Made by a program: the position numbers and the translations under genes
Notes under the pieces: model-generated
What the model saw: the letters and a program-made list of their open reading frames with translations, nothing else
Told to the model about the DNA's origin: nothing
Database searches by the model: none
Part shown: positions 15,093-25,025 of the stretch, piece by piece
How the letters are laid out: every line of letters begins with the position of its first letter
How positions within the stretch are numbered: position 1 is the stretch's first letter
DNA from: Rheinheimera sp. SA_1
GTDB taxonomy: Bacteria > Pseudomonadota > Gammaproteobacteria > Enterobacterales > Alteromonadaceae
DNA length: 64,000 nt
Assembly: GCF_001669775.1 (NCBI RefSeq)
Contig: NZ_LXWK01000022.1
Location: 49,552 to 113,551, forward strand
Direction of reading: 5' to 3'

Positions 15093-16424
15093 ATGTATAG
15101 GTTGTTTATGAAAATGCTGAAATGGACTTGCGGGTTTGTGTTGCTGTTACTGGTGCTTGTAATTGTTTGGTTGTCGCAAGCAGCGGTAGTGCAAACCCAA
15201 AGTGGTGTCTATCACAGTATCTTATTGCCGTTGCCTGGGGATGGCGCCATCCGGTTACGCAGTCATGCCAGTGGTTTGGCGAAGATGCCCAAAGCTGTGG
15301 CCTTGCAAGGTCCCGTGGTTTGGCCGGCAGCCACAGAGGAACCTCTAACCAAAGAACCCATCAATAATGTATCCACAGTTCGCTGGTTTTGCGATCAGCA
15401 GAAGCAGCAACAGCAATTACCTGCTGAGATCAAAGAGTTAAACCTAAACTGCCTGAAACAGTCCATCAGACTGCAATGGTATCCAGCCAGTCAGACGGCA
15501 GTGCAGGATTGGCAGAATATGGAGCAGCCAACGAAAGTCCTGATCAGCAGTGATCTGGAAGGTAGGTTGGACTATTTCCTGCAATGGGGTAAAGAAACCG
15601 GACTGCTGGATGCCGCAGGTAATTGGCAATATGGCGATGGTCATTTGGTCATTGCTGGTGACAGTGTTGATCGTGGACGCCAGGTACATGATCTTCTTTG
15701 GACTTTATACCAATTGCAGCAACAAGCCCGAGCCGCTGGTGGTGAGCTGCATCTGTTACTTGGTAATCATGAACAATACCTGCTGCGCGGAGTAGTCAAA
15801 GATGTGGAAGCAGAACATCTGTGGGCTACTGAACAGTTCGCGAAAGAATATAAACAGGCATTTGCCGCTGATACCGTACTCGGACATTGGTTGCGCCAAC
15901 AGCCCTTGCTACTGAAACTAAATCGGACTTTGTATCTGCATGGCGGGATCAGTGAAACGCTGCTGGCAAGCGGGCTGGACATTTCGCAAATCAATCAGCT
16001 ACATCGGGATTTGCTAAGCCGCGAAGTACAAGACGAGGCTAGTTATGATCTGCTGTTTAGCCGAAGTTCGCCGACCCAATTCCGTGGAATGGCCGTTGTG
16101 CCCGGTAATGATCAGTTAGTAAGTCAGCAGCATGTCGACCGGGTCCGCCAAGTATTTGATGTTGATTATCTGGTCGTTGGACACACTCAGGCGCAAGCGT
16201 TAACAGCAACATATAACGGCGCTGTATATCTGGTAGAAAACACAGGTGCAAAAGCAGAAAGTTTGCAGTTCGTTGCAGGGCAGCCAAAGATTATAACGAC
16301 TCAAACGTTGAAGCCAGAACATCATTATCCAGACCAGACGCGCCGATTCTCGTTACTGGATACACAGGACTGGGGAGCATTTATCGCAGTTTGGCTGGTG
16401 CCGTTGCGCTCTACGACGTTATAA
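15093..16424 (+). CDS. Membrane-anchored calcineurin-like (Ser/Thr phosphatase type) metallophosphoesterase
   Basis: 443 residues. One hydrophobic segment at about 12-33 (CGFVLLLLVLVIVWL) is an uncleaved anchor or signal; the catalytic part should be periplasmic. The metal motifs occur in order: SSDLEGRL (a variant of the first DxH block), GDSVDRG and GNHEQYL, then a later VVGHTQ, matching the bacterial protein-phosphatase subgroup. The first motif lacks the usual His (DLE for DxH), as in ApaH/PP2A-like Shewanella-type phosphatases. No partner gene is evident; the gene stands alone before sbcD. Confidence 0.85.
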   Translation: MYRLFMKMLKWTCGFVLLLLVLVIVWLSQAAVVQTQSGVYHSILLPLPGDGAIRLRSHASGLAKMPKAVALQGPVVWPAATEEPLTKEPINNVSTVRWFCDQQKQQQQLPAEIKELNLNCLKQSIRLQWYPASQTAVQDWQNMEQPTKVLISSDLEGRLDYFLQWGKETGLLDAAGNWQYGDGHLVIAGDSVDRGRQVHDLLWTLYQLQQQARAAGGELHLLLGNHEQYLLRGVVKDVEAEHLWATEQFAKEYKQAFAADTVLGHWLRQQPLLLKLNRTLYLHGGISETLLASGLDISQINQLHRDLLSREVQDEASYDLLFSRSSPTQFRGMAVVPGNDQLVSQQHVDRVRQVFDVDYLVVGHTQAQALTATYNGAVYLVENTGAKAESLQFVAGQPKIITTQTLKPEHHYPDQTRRFSLLDTQDWGAFIAVWLVPLRSTTL

Positions 16425-16508
16425 AACAACGAGAGGAGCTTCGCTTGGGGCAGATACACCGCTATGCTATGCTGTGGTGGACTTTCACCGACCAGGTCTT
16501 TGATTTTG

Positions 16509-17816
16509 ATGCGGATCTTGCACACTTCCGACTGGCACCTCGGCCAGCACTTTATTGGTAAAAGCCGCGCTGCTGAACATCAGGCATTTTTTAGCTGGCT
16601 GAAACAGCAAATCATCACGCTGGACGCTGATGTGTTACTGGTGGCTGGCGATATTTTTGATACTGCGACCCCGCCGAGTTATGCCCGCGAGCTTTATCAT
16701 CAACTGATTGTCGACCTGCAACCAACCGGCGTGCAACTGGTGTTACTTGGCGGTAATCACGACTCAGTGGCTGTGCTACAGGAAAGTGCGACCTTACTCA
16801 AATGCCTGCACACATCAGTGGTGCCGGGTTATCAGACTGATCCTAAAGCGCATTTAATCCCGCTCACCAGCAAAAACGGCGACATTGGCGCGGTGCTGGC
16901 AGCGGTGCCTTTTTTAAGGCCGCGTGATTTATCGCAACGTGACGATGGCAAAAGTCAGCCCGGCCAAACGGCGTCTGAAAAATCGACACAGCTGCAAAGC
17001 CAAATCAGTCAGGTGTATCAGGAACTGTATCAAGGTGCAGCGGCGCTTGCGATGGAATTAGCTGCAACCGCAAAGACCGAACAAGGACGCGTCGCACCAC
17101 TGCCCTTAATCGCCACCGGCCATCTCACCACAGTTGGCGCCAGTTCCACTGAATCCGTGCGCGAAATTTATATCGGTACGCTGGAAGCTTTGCCCGCCAG
17201 CTGTTTACCGCCATTTTCTTATATTGCGCTTGGCCATATTCATCAGGCGCAAAAAGTCGCGGGGTCGGATTTTATTCGTTACAGCGGCTCGCCGATTGCA
17301 CTGAGCTTTGATGAAGCCAGCCAGCAAAAGCAGCTGCTGTTGGTCGATTTTCAGCAAGACCTGGCAAACTCAGAGCTCACTGTCCCCACCGTTAGCAGCA
17401 TTGATATCCCTTGTTTTCAGCCGTTGCTTAGCCTGAAATCTGATCTCGTCAGTCTGAAGCAACAGTTGCAACCAGCACTCGCCAAATTGAACCCAGGTGA
17501 ACAACTGTGGCTGGAGTTAGTGGTCAGCGGCGAAACGGCGTTGTTATCAGATTTACAGCTGCAATTGCAGGAACAACTAGCTGATTTACCAGTAGAACTG
17601 CTGAAACTGCGGCGCGAAAGGCTATCGCAGCGCGCCGGTGAAACCAATGTCTTCGAGCCTTCGTTATTAGAACTAACCCCAGCTGATGTACTGCAAAGCC
17701 GTTTGTCGCATGAAATATTAAACGACGAATTAACCAGTCGCTTAACTCAATTGCATCAGCAAGCTTTAGATACCGTACTGCAATCTGAACCGTCAGAAAC
17801 GGAGGCCGGGGCATGA
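16509..17816 (+). CDS. sbcD: Exonuclease SbcCD, nuclease subunit SbcD (Mre11-type)
   Basis: 435 residues from the ATG at 16509 (MRILHTSDWHLGQHF); the upstream in-frame extension is not conserved in the family. Mn-dependent nuclease motifs: HTSDWHLG, AGDIFDTATPP, GGNHDS, ATGHLT and ALGHIHQ. SbcD and SbcC form a DNA-end and hairpin-cleaving complex active at palindromes and stalled forks. The stop overlaps the sbcC start by four bases (ATGA), so the two are made in a coupled manner. Confidence 0.96.
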   Translation: MRILHTSDWHLGQHFIGKSRAAEHQAFFSWLKQQIITLDADVLLVAGDIFDTATPPSYARELYHQLIVDLQPTGVQLVLLGGNHDSVAVLQESATLLKCLHTSVVPGYQTDPKAHLIPLTSKNGDIGAVLAAVPFLRPRDLSQRDDGKSQPGQTASEKSTQLQSQISQVYQELYQGAAALAMELAATAKTEQGRVAPLPLIATGHLTTVGASSTESVREIYIGTLEALPASCLPPFSYIALGHIHQAQKVAGSDFIRYSGSPIALSFDEASQQKQLLLVDFQQDLANSELTVPTVSSIDIPCFQPLLSLKSDLVSLKQQLQPALAKLNPGEQLWLELVVSGETALLSDLQLQLQEQLADLPVELLKLRRERLSQRAGETNVFEPSLLELTPADVLQSRLSHEILNDELTSRLTQLHQQALDTVLQSEPSETEAGA

Positions 17817-20800
17817 AAATTCTGTCGGTACGGCTACAAAACCTGAATTCATTACGTGGTGAATGGAAAATCGATTTTCGCGACGAAGCTTTTGCCCAAA
17901 GTAATTTATTTGCCATCACCGGCCCGACTGGTGCTGGCAAAAGCACCTTACTCGACGCGATTTGTCTGGCGCTGTATCACCAAACGCCGCGGCTAAAAAA
18001 CCTCAGCCAAAGCAGCAATGAATTGATGAGTCGGCACACCGCCGAATGTTTGGCGGAAGTGGAATTTTCAGTGCGCGAGCAAAGTTACCGCGCGTTTTGG
18101 AGCCAGCGTCGTTCGCGTGGCGCCATTGATGGCAATCTGCAGGCAGCCAAAGTAGAGCTGGCAACGCTGGATGGCACCATTCTGACCGACAAAACCTCAG
18201 AAAAACTGAAACTGACAGAGCAGCTGACCGGCCTGGATTTTGCCCGTTTTACCCGTTCGATGTTGTTATCGCAGGGAAATTTTGCCGCCTTTTTAAATGC
18301 CAGCGCCAACGAGCGGGCTGAGCTATTAGAAGAGCTGACCGGTACCGAAATTTACAGCCAAATCTCAATGCAGGTGTTTCAGAATTGTCGCGAACTGGAA
18401 CAACAGCAACAAATTACTCAGGCTAAATTAAGTGGTTTGCAGCTATTAAGCGCTGAACAACTAGCCGAACTCGCCAGCACCGAACAACAACTGCTGGCGG
18501 CGCAACAACTTCAGCAAAGTGCGCAGCAACAATTACAGCCAAAACTGGACTGGTGGACGCAATTCGAAGCGGCTAATACGCAGCAACAACAAGCAACACA
18601 GCAGTTACAACAAGCTGAGCAAGCGCTGGATCAAGCCAAAGTAGGGCTGGCAAAACTGGATAGTTACCCGCAGGTACAAAAACTGCAGCCGCTGTATCAG
18701 CAATTGGTGGATGCACGCCAACTTCGGGATGATTTAGGCCTGCAGCAACAGCAGTGGCACAGCAGATTTGAGCCTTTAAGCAATGCAGCGCAGCAAAACG
18801 GCCAGCAGATTTGGCAATTGCAGCAACAAAGGCTTGCCGTATTAACTCAGCAACTACAGCAGTTACAGCAACAACATCAGCAATTGCAGCAGCAAGTCAC
18901 CAGTCGCAGTGCCGCCAGTCAATTGGCAGAAATACTTGCTGCTTGCCGGCCACAATTGCAGCAACTGCAACAACAGCAGCTACAGGCTGAAAAATTAACC
19001 ACTCAGATCAACGAACTGACCCGGCAATTGCAACAACAAATCGGCAGCGGTCAGCAGAAAAAACAGCACGAACTACAACTACAAAGCGCCCAACAACAGG
19101 CAGAACTAACACTGCAGCAGTTGCAGAAAAGTCAGCAGCAACTCGATGCCCCAGCGTTGCAACAACAAATGACTTTGCTGCAGCAAGATCAAAGCGGGCT
19201 GACTGAGTTTATTCGCATCGCCCGCCAGCTTTGGCAACACAGCGCCAAACAACAGCTATTGCAGCACGACGGCCAGCAACTGCAGCAGCAGGAGCTCCAG
19301 TTCCAGCAACAACTAGTGCAGCTGCGGCAGCAATACAAAGAACAAAACGACAAAGTAAAAGACAAAGAGTTGATTGTGCGGCAGCAACAAAAAATCACTG
19401 AGCTGACGGCGCTGCGCGCCACTTTGCAGCCTGGGGATGCTTGTCCGCTTTGCGGTAGTGCTGAACATCCGGCGATTGAACATTATCAAACACTGGACCC
19501 CAGCGAGGCCGAACAGGCGCTGCTGTTGGCGAGACAGCAGCAGGATGCATTACGCCTGCAAGGCGAGCAGTTGCAGCAACAAATCGCTCGTTTGCAAACT
19601 CAGCAGAGCGGCAGCCAGTCGCAGTTGGCAGAGCTGTTACAACAACAAACACAACTGCAGACTCAATTGGATACTGCACCTTTATCAGTTGACCTGCGCT
19701 TTGAAGCATCGTCGGCATTTTTGCAGCAGAATGACGGCCAACTGCAACAGCTATTGGTGCAGTTGCAACAGCAGCTCAGTGCTATTCAGCAGCAACTAAC
19801 ACTGTTTCAGCAACAACAACAGGCGTTACTGGACGCGCAGCAACAGCTGCAGCAAGTGCAATCGCAGTTGCAACAACTGGCGCAAGAATTGGCACTGGAA
19901 CGGCAGCAATATCAGCAGTGGCAAAAAGAGCAGCAAACACTGCAGACACAGCAAACCGAGTTGCAGCAGAATATGCAGCGCCAGTGCAGTTTGCTGCAGC
20001 AACAGCTTAGTGATCCAGCTCTAGCAACTGATCCTACAACCGCTGACCTCAATGCACTGACACAGCAGTTGCAACAGCGACAACAACAGTTACAGCAGTG
20101 GCAACAGCAAGAGCAGCAGCTGACGATGTTCGCGCAGCAGCTGCAACAATTGAGCCCGCAAGCACAGCAGGCCGCGCAAGAATTACGGCAGTGGCAATTG
20201 CAGCTGGCGATGGCCCCACCAACAATTGCAGTGCAAGCCGCGTTACCGGACGATGTCGCCATATTGGCGGTACAGCTCGCAACGTACATCAGTGACTGGC
20301 AACAACAACAGCAGCAACTGGCCACTTTGCAGGGCGAACAACAAAGCCTGCAACAACGCCAGCAACAGCAGTCAACCGAACTGGAGCTTCTGCAGCAGCA
20401 GTGGCAACAAGCGCTGGCCGCCAGTCCTTTTGCTACCGACGTCGCTTTTATCACCGCCATTCTGACCGAACAGCAGTTGCAGCAGCTACAACATCAAAAA
20501 CAGCAATTACAGGATGCGCATACCGCCGCGCTGGCCTTACTGCAACTGGCTGAGCAGCAACAAGCAGATCTGGTTAAACGCAAAACAATGTTGGAAGAAA
20601 CAGGCACCGAATTGCCAGCCAAAACCGTGCTGGAACAGTTGCGTGCCGACATTCAGCAACAATTGCAGCAACTTAGTGAACAACTCGGGCAAATCCGCCA
20701 GCAGCTAAGACAACAACAAGAATTGGCGACGACTCAGGCCGGGCTTTATCAGCAGTTGCAGGATCAGCAGGCGTTGTATCAGGACTGGCAAAAACTCAAT

Positions 20801-21289
20801 ACCTTAATTGGCTCAGCCAATGGCGATAAATACCGCCGTTTTGCCCAGGGGCTAACGCTACAGCAACTGATTGTATTGGCCAACCGGCAACTGGATAAAC
20901 TGCACAGCCGGTATCAACTGGCGCGCAAAGCCGACAGCGAACTGGAACTGTGGGTGCTCGACAGCTGGCAAGCCGATGCCGTACGCGATACCAAAACTTT
21001 GTCCGGTGGCGAAAGTTTTCTGGTGAGTCTGGCGTTAGCGTTAGCGCTGTCGGATTTAGTCAGCCACAAAACCCGCATCGACTCATTGTTCCTTGATGAA
21101 GGTTTTGGCACATTGGATCCAGACACGCTGGAAACCGCGCTGGCGGCGCTGGATTCTTTGCAAAGTAGCGGCAAGATGATCGGCATTATCAGCCATGTTG
21201 AAGCGCTGAAAGAGCGCATTCCGGTGCAGATTAAAGTGCAAAAACAAGCGGGATCTGGCTGGAGCCAACTGGTGTTGCCGCAGCTTTAG
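17813..21289 (+). CDS. sbcC: Exonuclease SbcCD, ATPase subunit SbcC (Rad50-type), Gln-rich coiled coil
   Basis: 1158 residues. The N-terminal ATPase half has Walker A GPTGAGKSTLLDAI (near 41-54). The C-terminal half has the signature TLSGGESFLVSLALALAL and Walker B SLFLDEGFGTLD. Between them are two long coiled-coil arms around a zinc hook, GDACPLCGSAEHP near residue 540. The arms are extraordinarily rich in Gln, with many QQ, QQQ and QQQQ runs coded by mixed CAG and CAA. The ends and length are normal for SbcC, so it is probably functional. It dimerises with SbcD to process DNA ends and hairpins. Confidence 0.96.
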   Translation: MKILSVRLQNLNSLRGEWKIDFRDEAFAQSNLFAITGPTGAGKSTLLDAICLALYHQTPRLKNLSQSSNELMSRHTAECLAEVEFSVREQSYRAFWSQRRSRGAIDGNLQAAKVELATLDGTILTDKTSEKLKLTEQLTGLDFARFTRSMLLSQGNFAAFLNASANERAELLEELTGTEIYSQISMQVFQNCRELEQQQQITQAKLSGLQLLSAEQLAELASTEQQLLAAQQLQQSAQQQLQPKLDWWTQFEAANTQQQQATQQLQQAEQALDQAKVGLAKLDSYPQVQKLQPLYQQLVDARQLRDDLGLQQQQWHSRFEPLSNAAQQNGQQIWQLQQQRLAVLTQQLQQLQQQHQQLQQQVTSRSAASQLAEILAACRPQLQQLQQQQLQAEKLTTQINELTRQLQQQIGSGQQKKQHELQLQSAQQQAELTLQQLQKSQQQLDAPALQQQMTLLQQDQSGLTEFIRIARQLWQHSAKQQLLQHDGQQLQQQELQFQQQLVQLRQQYKEQNDKVKDKELIVRQQQKITELTALRATLQPGDACPLCGSAEHPAIEHYQTLDPSEAEQALLLARQQQDALRLQGEQLQQQIARLQTQQSGSQSQLAELLQQQTQLQTQLDTAPLSVDLRFEASSAFLQQNDGQLQQLLVQLQQQLSAIQQQLTLFQQQQQALLDAQQQLQQVQSQLQQLAQELALERQQYQQWQKEQQTLQTQQTELQQNMQRQCSLLQQQLSDPALATDPTTADLNALTQQLQQRQQQLQQWQQQEQQLTMFAQQLQQLSPQAQQAAQELRQWQLQLAMAPPTIAVQAALPDDVAILAVQLATYISDWQQQQQQLATLQGEQQSLQQRQQQQSTELELLQQQWQQALAASPFATDVAFITAILTEQQLQQLQHQKQQLQDAHTAALALLQLAEQQQADLVKRKTMLEETGTELPAKTVLEQLRADIQQQLQQLSEQLGQIRQQLRQQQELATTQAGLYQQLQDQQALYQDWQKLNTLIGSANGDKYRRFAQGLTLQQLIVLANRQLDKLHSRYQLARKADSELELWVLDSWQADAVRDTKTLSGGESFLVSLALALALSDLVSHKTRIDSLFLDEGFGTLDPDTLETALAALDSLQSSGKMIGIISHVEALKERIPVQIKVQKQAGSGWSQLVLPQL

Positions 21290-21449
21290 CCGATGTTTGT
21301 GGTGATGGCCGCTCACGCGCCGTCAGAAGGACTGCAGATGACATTTGTCATGCAACTTTGCTGACAGCTTAAGCTGGCTGCCGTTCCCTCATGGCGTTAA
21401 GCTGTGGCAAACAAACTTCGAACTGACATCATTTTCGCAGGAGCAACCG

Positions 21450-22517
21450 ATGGATCACATTAAACTCGAACGGCGCTGGGCCTGGGTCTATCTGATTAAC
21501 CTGGTATTTTTCCTGTTGCCACTGTTTTATGTCAATTACAGCGTGGTGCAAATCAGTCTGCTGTTGCTGGCGATGGCACTGTTTATTGGGTGTTATTATT
21601 GGGGTTATTACACGCCGCCGCGACAGATGTGGCGACCGGTGTTGGCGATGGCGGTGATTGCCACTACGGTGACGCCGTGGAATCCCGGCTCGATTGCGAT
21701 GTTTGCTTATTGCGGTTTTTTTATCGGTTTCAGTTACCGACCCGCAATTGCGGTGACTGCAGTTGGTTCACTGCTGGTACTGCTGGCGATGTTACAACAT
21801 CTGAACCAGTTTCAGGGCCCGTATTTTTTGGCCTACGGTTCGGTATTGCTATTAGGGGTTACCTTATTTGGCTTTCTGGAACGGCTGCGCCAGGTCAATA
21901 TCCGCCAAAAACAACAAAGCCAGGAAGAAATCACCCAACTGGCACAAATGGTCGAACGTGAACGGATTGCCCGCGATTTGCACGACATTATGGGTCACAG
22001 TCTGTCCTCGATTATCCTCAAAGCTGATTTAGCCAATGCACTGTTAAAAGCACAGCAGCCGGAAAACGCGCAGCAACATCTCACCGAACTGGCGCAAATC
22101 GCCCGCGACTCCTTATCGCAGGTGCGCCAGACGGTGTCCGGATACAAACACAAAGGTTTACTGGCAGAAGTGTCGGGGCTGGCGCAACGATTGCGTGAAC
22201 ATGGTTTTGCTGTGCAGTTGTGTGGTGAAGTACCCAAATTGGCGGCGCGTGAAGAATCAGCGTTAATTTTGGTCCTTACCGAGTTAGTCACCAATATTCT
22301 GCGCCACAGCAAAGGCGACAGCTGTAGCATCACCTTCAGTGAAGATGCTACGGGCTGGAATTGCCAGGTTAATGACAATGGTGTGGTGCAGCAACTGGGA
22401 TTTGGTAACGGTCTGACGGGCGTGCGCGAGCGGCTCGATGCGCTGCAGGCAAGAATCGAGTATAAGCTGGATCACGGCTGTCAGTTACATATCTGGCTGC
22501 CCAAAGGAAAAGCATAA
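21450..22517 (+). CDS. Sensor histidine kinase, DesK/HisKA_3 type
   Basis: 355 residues from the ATG at 21450, which has AGGAG upstream; an earlier in-frame start lacks this. The N-terminal half has about five or six membrane segments (for example YLINLVFFLLPLFYVNYSV). The phospho-acceptor helix is ERERIARDLHDIMGHSLSS, with His in RDLHD. The ATPase domain follows with LTELVTNILRHSKGDSC and a G box GFGNGLTGVRERL. This layout matches DesK, a membrane-fluidity sensor, though the signal here is unknown. The response regulator start overlaps its stop. Confidence 0.92.
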   Translation: MDHIKLERRWAWVYLINLVFFLLPLFYVNYSVVQISLLLLAMALFIGCYYWGYYTPPRQMWRPVLAMAVIATTVTPWNPGSIAMFAYCGFFIGFSYRPAIAVTAVGSLLVLLAMLQHLNQFQGPYFLAYGSVLLLGVTLFGFLERLRQVNIRQKQQSQEEITQLAQMVERERIARDLHDIMGHSLSSIILKADLANALLKAQQPENAQQHLTELAQIARDSLSQVRQTVSGYKHKGLLAEVSGLAQRLREHGFAVQLCGEVPKLAAREESALILVLTELVTNILRHSKGDSCSITFSEDATGWNCQVNDNGVVQQLGFGNGLTGVRERLDALQARIEYKLDHGCQLHIWLPKGKA

Positions 22518-23113
22518 TGCGAATTTTACTGGCTGAAGATCAGGCGATGGTGCGTGGTGCACTGGCGTCGTTAATAACCTTAAGCAGTCCACATCAGATT
22601 GTGGAAGCCGCTGATGGTGATGCCGCAATGAAACTGTTAAAAACCGACAGCTTTGATTTACTGCTGACGGATATCGAAATGCCGGGTCGCACCGGTTTGG
22701 AGCTAGCCGCCTGGCTACAGCAACAAAAAAGCCCAACCAAAGTGGTGGTGATCACCACTTTTGGCCGCAGCGGGTATATCAAACGCGCACTCGATTGTGG
22801 CGTCAGTGGTTTTTTACTGAAAGACGCACCGGTCAGTGATTTGCTGTCAGCGCTGGATAAAGTGATGGCCGGTAAACGCGTGATCGACAGCGAACTGGCG
22901 TTATTGGCATTGGGCGAAACCGATCCGCTGAACGATAAAGAACGACGCGCGCTGCGTCTGGCCGGTGAAGGCAAAACTACTGCCGAAATCGCCGGCGTTT
23001 TATTTATTGCCGAAGGCACGGTACGCAATTATTTGTCCGAAGCGATGGCCAAACTTAATGCCGCCAATCGGATAGATGCGGCAAGGATTGCCCAGCAAAA
23101 AGGTTGGCTGTGA
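22517..23113 (+). CDS. Response regulator, NarL/DesR (LuxR-HTH) type
   Basis: 198 residues. The receiver domain has MRILLAEDQAMVRGAL, phospho-acceptor Asp in LLLTDIEMPG and Lys in FLLKDAP. The C-terminal LuxR-type HTH is GEGKTTAEIAGVLFIAEGTV followed by RNYLSEAMAKL. The start shares one base with the kinase stop (TAATG), so the pair is translationally coupled. It probably controls membrane-lipid or envelope genes as in DesKR, but no target is adjacent. Confidence 0.93.
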   Translation: MRILLAEDQAMVRGALASLITLSSPHQIVEAADGDAAMKLLKTDSFDLLLTDIEMPGRTGLELAAWLQQQKSPTKVVVITTFGRSGYIKRALDCGVSGFLLKDAPVSDLLSALDKVMAGKRVIDSELALLALGETDPLNDKERRALRLAGEGKTTAEIAGVLFIAEGTVRNYLSEAMAKLNAANRIDAARIAQQKGWL

Positions 23114-23219
23114 CAGCCAACGCTTGGATCTGGCAAATGTCATAGGTTGAGCATGTCGTTGGTCAGTTGATGCAGATTGTCCGTATCTGAACATTATTCA
23201 ACAGCAATCAAAGTAGTCT

Positions 23220-23573
23220 ATGGCATTTACCACCTCAAAAAACCGTTTAACCGCCAAACCCAGAGGCCAGTCGCAGCAGGTGCAGGATTTACAAATCTGG
23301 CGCTTGCATCAAAAAATTGTCGAGAAAATTGAGCAGGATCCAAGCTTGTGCGCCCAGATTCAGCAATGCCTGGAACAACGATTAGCTGCAGGACAAGTCC
23401 GGCATGGTGAATACTTGTACTGGAGCTGTTTGCTGCTCGAGGTGCATCAGAAGGAACAGTTCCGGGAAGGTGTGCTGAGTATGGATCCTCGCATCTGTAA
23501 GTATCGTCGCCGCACACCTTTTGTTGGCATTCTGACTGAACAGGAACGGCAACAGATCCTGTATGGTGAGTGA
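23220..23573 (+). CDS. Hypothetical protein, small and basic
   Basis: 117 residues, not recognised. There is no signal peptide or membrane segment. The N-terminus is Lys/Gln-rich, the middle is helical (LQIWRLHQKIVEKIEQDP), and the C-terminus carries MDPRICKYRRRTPFVGILT. Typical codon use for the region and an uninterrupted frame suggest a real gene, but no clear ribosome-binding site is visible. It lies between the two-component system and a small membrane protein. Confidence 0.6.
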   Translation: MAFTTSKNRLTAKPRGQSQQVQDLQIWRLHQKIVEKIEQDPSLCAQIQQCLEQRLAAGQVRHGEYLYWSCLLLEVHQKEQFREGVLSMDPRICKYRRRTPFVGILTEQERQQILYGE

Positions 23574-23686
23574 TTGACCAGCTATACCGGTTATCCTTGA
23601 CGATGCGGGGTTGTTGGCCGCCTACCCCTATCTTCAATGATTTTGGGTATATACTTTTTTCAATTTTCACTCAGAGGAATTGCACT

Positions 23687-24124
23687 ATGCCAAAGCTGCT
23701 TCGTCAGATCATCGCGGTCGTGATCGGTATTATCATCGGTAGCTGCGTCAATATGGCACTGGTGACTTTCAGTCCAGCACTGATCCCGCCACCAGCCGGA
23801 GTTGATGTCACCAATGCCGAAAGTCTAAAGCAATCCATCCATTTATTTCAGCCGCAACATTTTATCATGCCGTTTTTGGCCCATGCACTAGGCACGTTTT
23901 CCGGAGCTTTAGTGGCTTATCTGCTGGCAGTATCGCACCACAAACAGCTGGCTTTTGGCATCGGCGCTTTTTACTTCTGCGGCGGACTGGCGGCCAGTTT
24001 TATGATCCCGGCACCAGCCTGGTTTATTACGCTTGATTTGTTGCTCGCTTATCTGCCAATGGCATGGCTCGCAGTGTGGCTGGGCTTCCGGCTTAGGCCC
24101 GCGACTACAATCTCTCGGGGCTAA
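23687..24124 (+). CDS. Hypothetical integral membrane protein, four helices
   Basis: 145 residues from the ATG at 23687 (MPKLLRQIIAVVIGIIIG) with AGAGGAA upstream. Four hydrophobic helices are visible: AVVIGIIIGSCVNMALV, FLAHALGTFSGALVAYLL, FGIGAFYFCGGLAASFMI, and LLAYLPMAWLAVWLGF. The family is not recognised beyond a small bacterial membrane protein. It is convergent with the RDD-family gene. Confidence 0.7.
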   Translation: MPKLLRQIIAVVIGIIIGSCVNMALVTFSPALIPPPAGVDVTNAESLKQSIHLFQPQHFIMPFLAHALGTFSGALVAYLLAVSHHKQLAFGIGAFYFCGGLAASFMIPAPAWFITLDLLLAYLPMAWLAVWLGFRLRPATTISRG

Positions 24125-24187
24125 GTAGCATTGTAGCGGGTCGCTTTGGAACACAAAGCGACCCGTTGTCGCTGGTTGGAACAAATT

Positions 24188-24802
24188 TTAGCTCGCGGCT
24201 ACCAAAGCATCATCATTCGGCGACTTGGCAAGTGCCAGCATGGTTTGCTGTACCACGACAGTACCGGCAATAAAATCGTGCAAAGCACGTTTACGTTCGT
24301 TAAATAGCAACACCACAAACTCGCTGAGAACCCACACGAAAGTGACGAGATTTAACATGTCATGCCAAGCCGGGTAGAACTGAATCATATGTTGTCCTTG
24401 TTCCACCAAGCCGGCATTTAAGTAAATGGCTGGATCCACTTGAGATAAAGCAACCAATTGAATGTAGATAGTGGCGACGGCAAAAACCAGATCGAAGGCC
24501 GATCGCAAGACAGCGTGTTGCAGCCCTATACCGTCGCCATTAGGTTTTGTCACTTTGATACCAGCAGCCATTTTCCCAACTGTGGCGCCAAATTTATAAT
24601 GAAAACCAATGGAATAGCCTGAATACATCAATCCTGACAACACTGCACCTATCATCGCGGCTTCGATTGAAATGCCGTCAATAAAGTGAAATAGAAACAT
24701 AAAAGGCACGAATATCAGCAGATCTACAAAGCCGGCGAAAAATCGTTTCCGAAAGCCAGCGTATACTTTGTGTCCATTTACTTTGGTGGGTAAAAATTCC
24801 AT
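24188..24802 (-). CDS. RDD family membrane protein
   Basis: 204 residues. YAGFRKRFFAGFVDLLIFVP places the R and D residues of the RDD motif in the first membrane helix; ATVGKMAAGIKVTKPNGDGI is the conserved loop, and NERKRALHDFIAGTVVV the C-terminal block. Three to four membrane segments. The family role is mostly unknown; some members act in Na+/H+ exchange. It stands alone, divergent from the M14 peptidase gene across 223 bases with no clear element. Confidence 0.9.
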   Translation of the reverse strand: MEFLPTKVNGHKVYAGFRKRFFAGFVDLLIFVPFMFLFHFIDGISIEAAMIGAVLSGLMYSGYSIGFHYKFGATVGKMAAGIKVTKPNGDGIGLQHAVLRSAFDLVFAVATIYIQLVALSQVDPAIYLNAGLVEQGQHMIQFYPAWHDMLNLVTFVWVLSEFVVLLFNERKRALHDFIAGTVVVQQTMLALAKSPNDDALVAAS

Positions 24803-25025
24803 TACAACTCCATTGAGTTTATGTCGTCAGCAGTCTGAATGCAGTTGAGTGAAGCCGTCAATGCTGATGTATGAAAAACGTAATTTTAATGGCCGTGAGC
24901 TGTTAATTTTAATTGGTGAAACGACCATTTTTACGTTTTTGTTATTAAGATGTATTTGCAATACAGCGATTGCCGGAACTTCAGACAAGGTTTAGGCTAC
25001 AACAAATCATCCGCAGGAGCCGGCT

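Noticed and set aside
19912..20460. Cys-rich 182-residue frame on the minus strand within sbcC
   Set aside because: It is the complement of CAG/CAA Gln codons read in another frame; the long sbcC frame with all family motifs explains the DNA.
23103..23121. GTTGGCTGT-G-ACAGCCAAC palindrome at the response-regulator stop
   Set aside because: The loop is too short for full pairing and no T-run follows; it may be a chance effect of the coding end.
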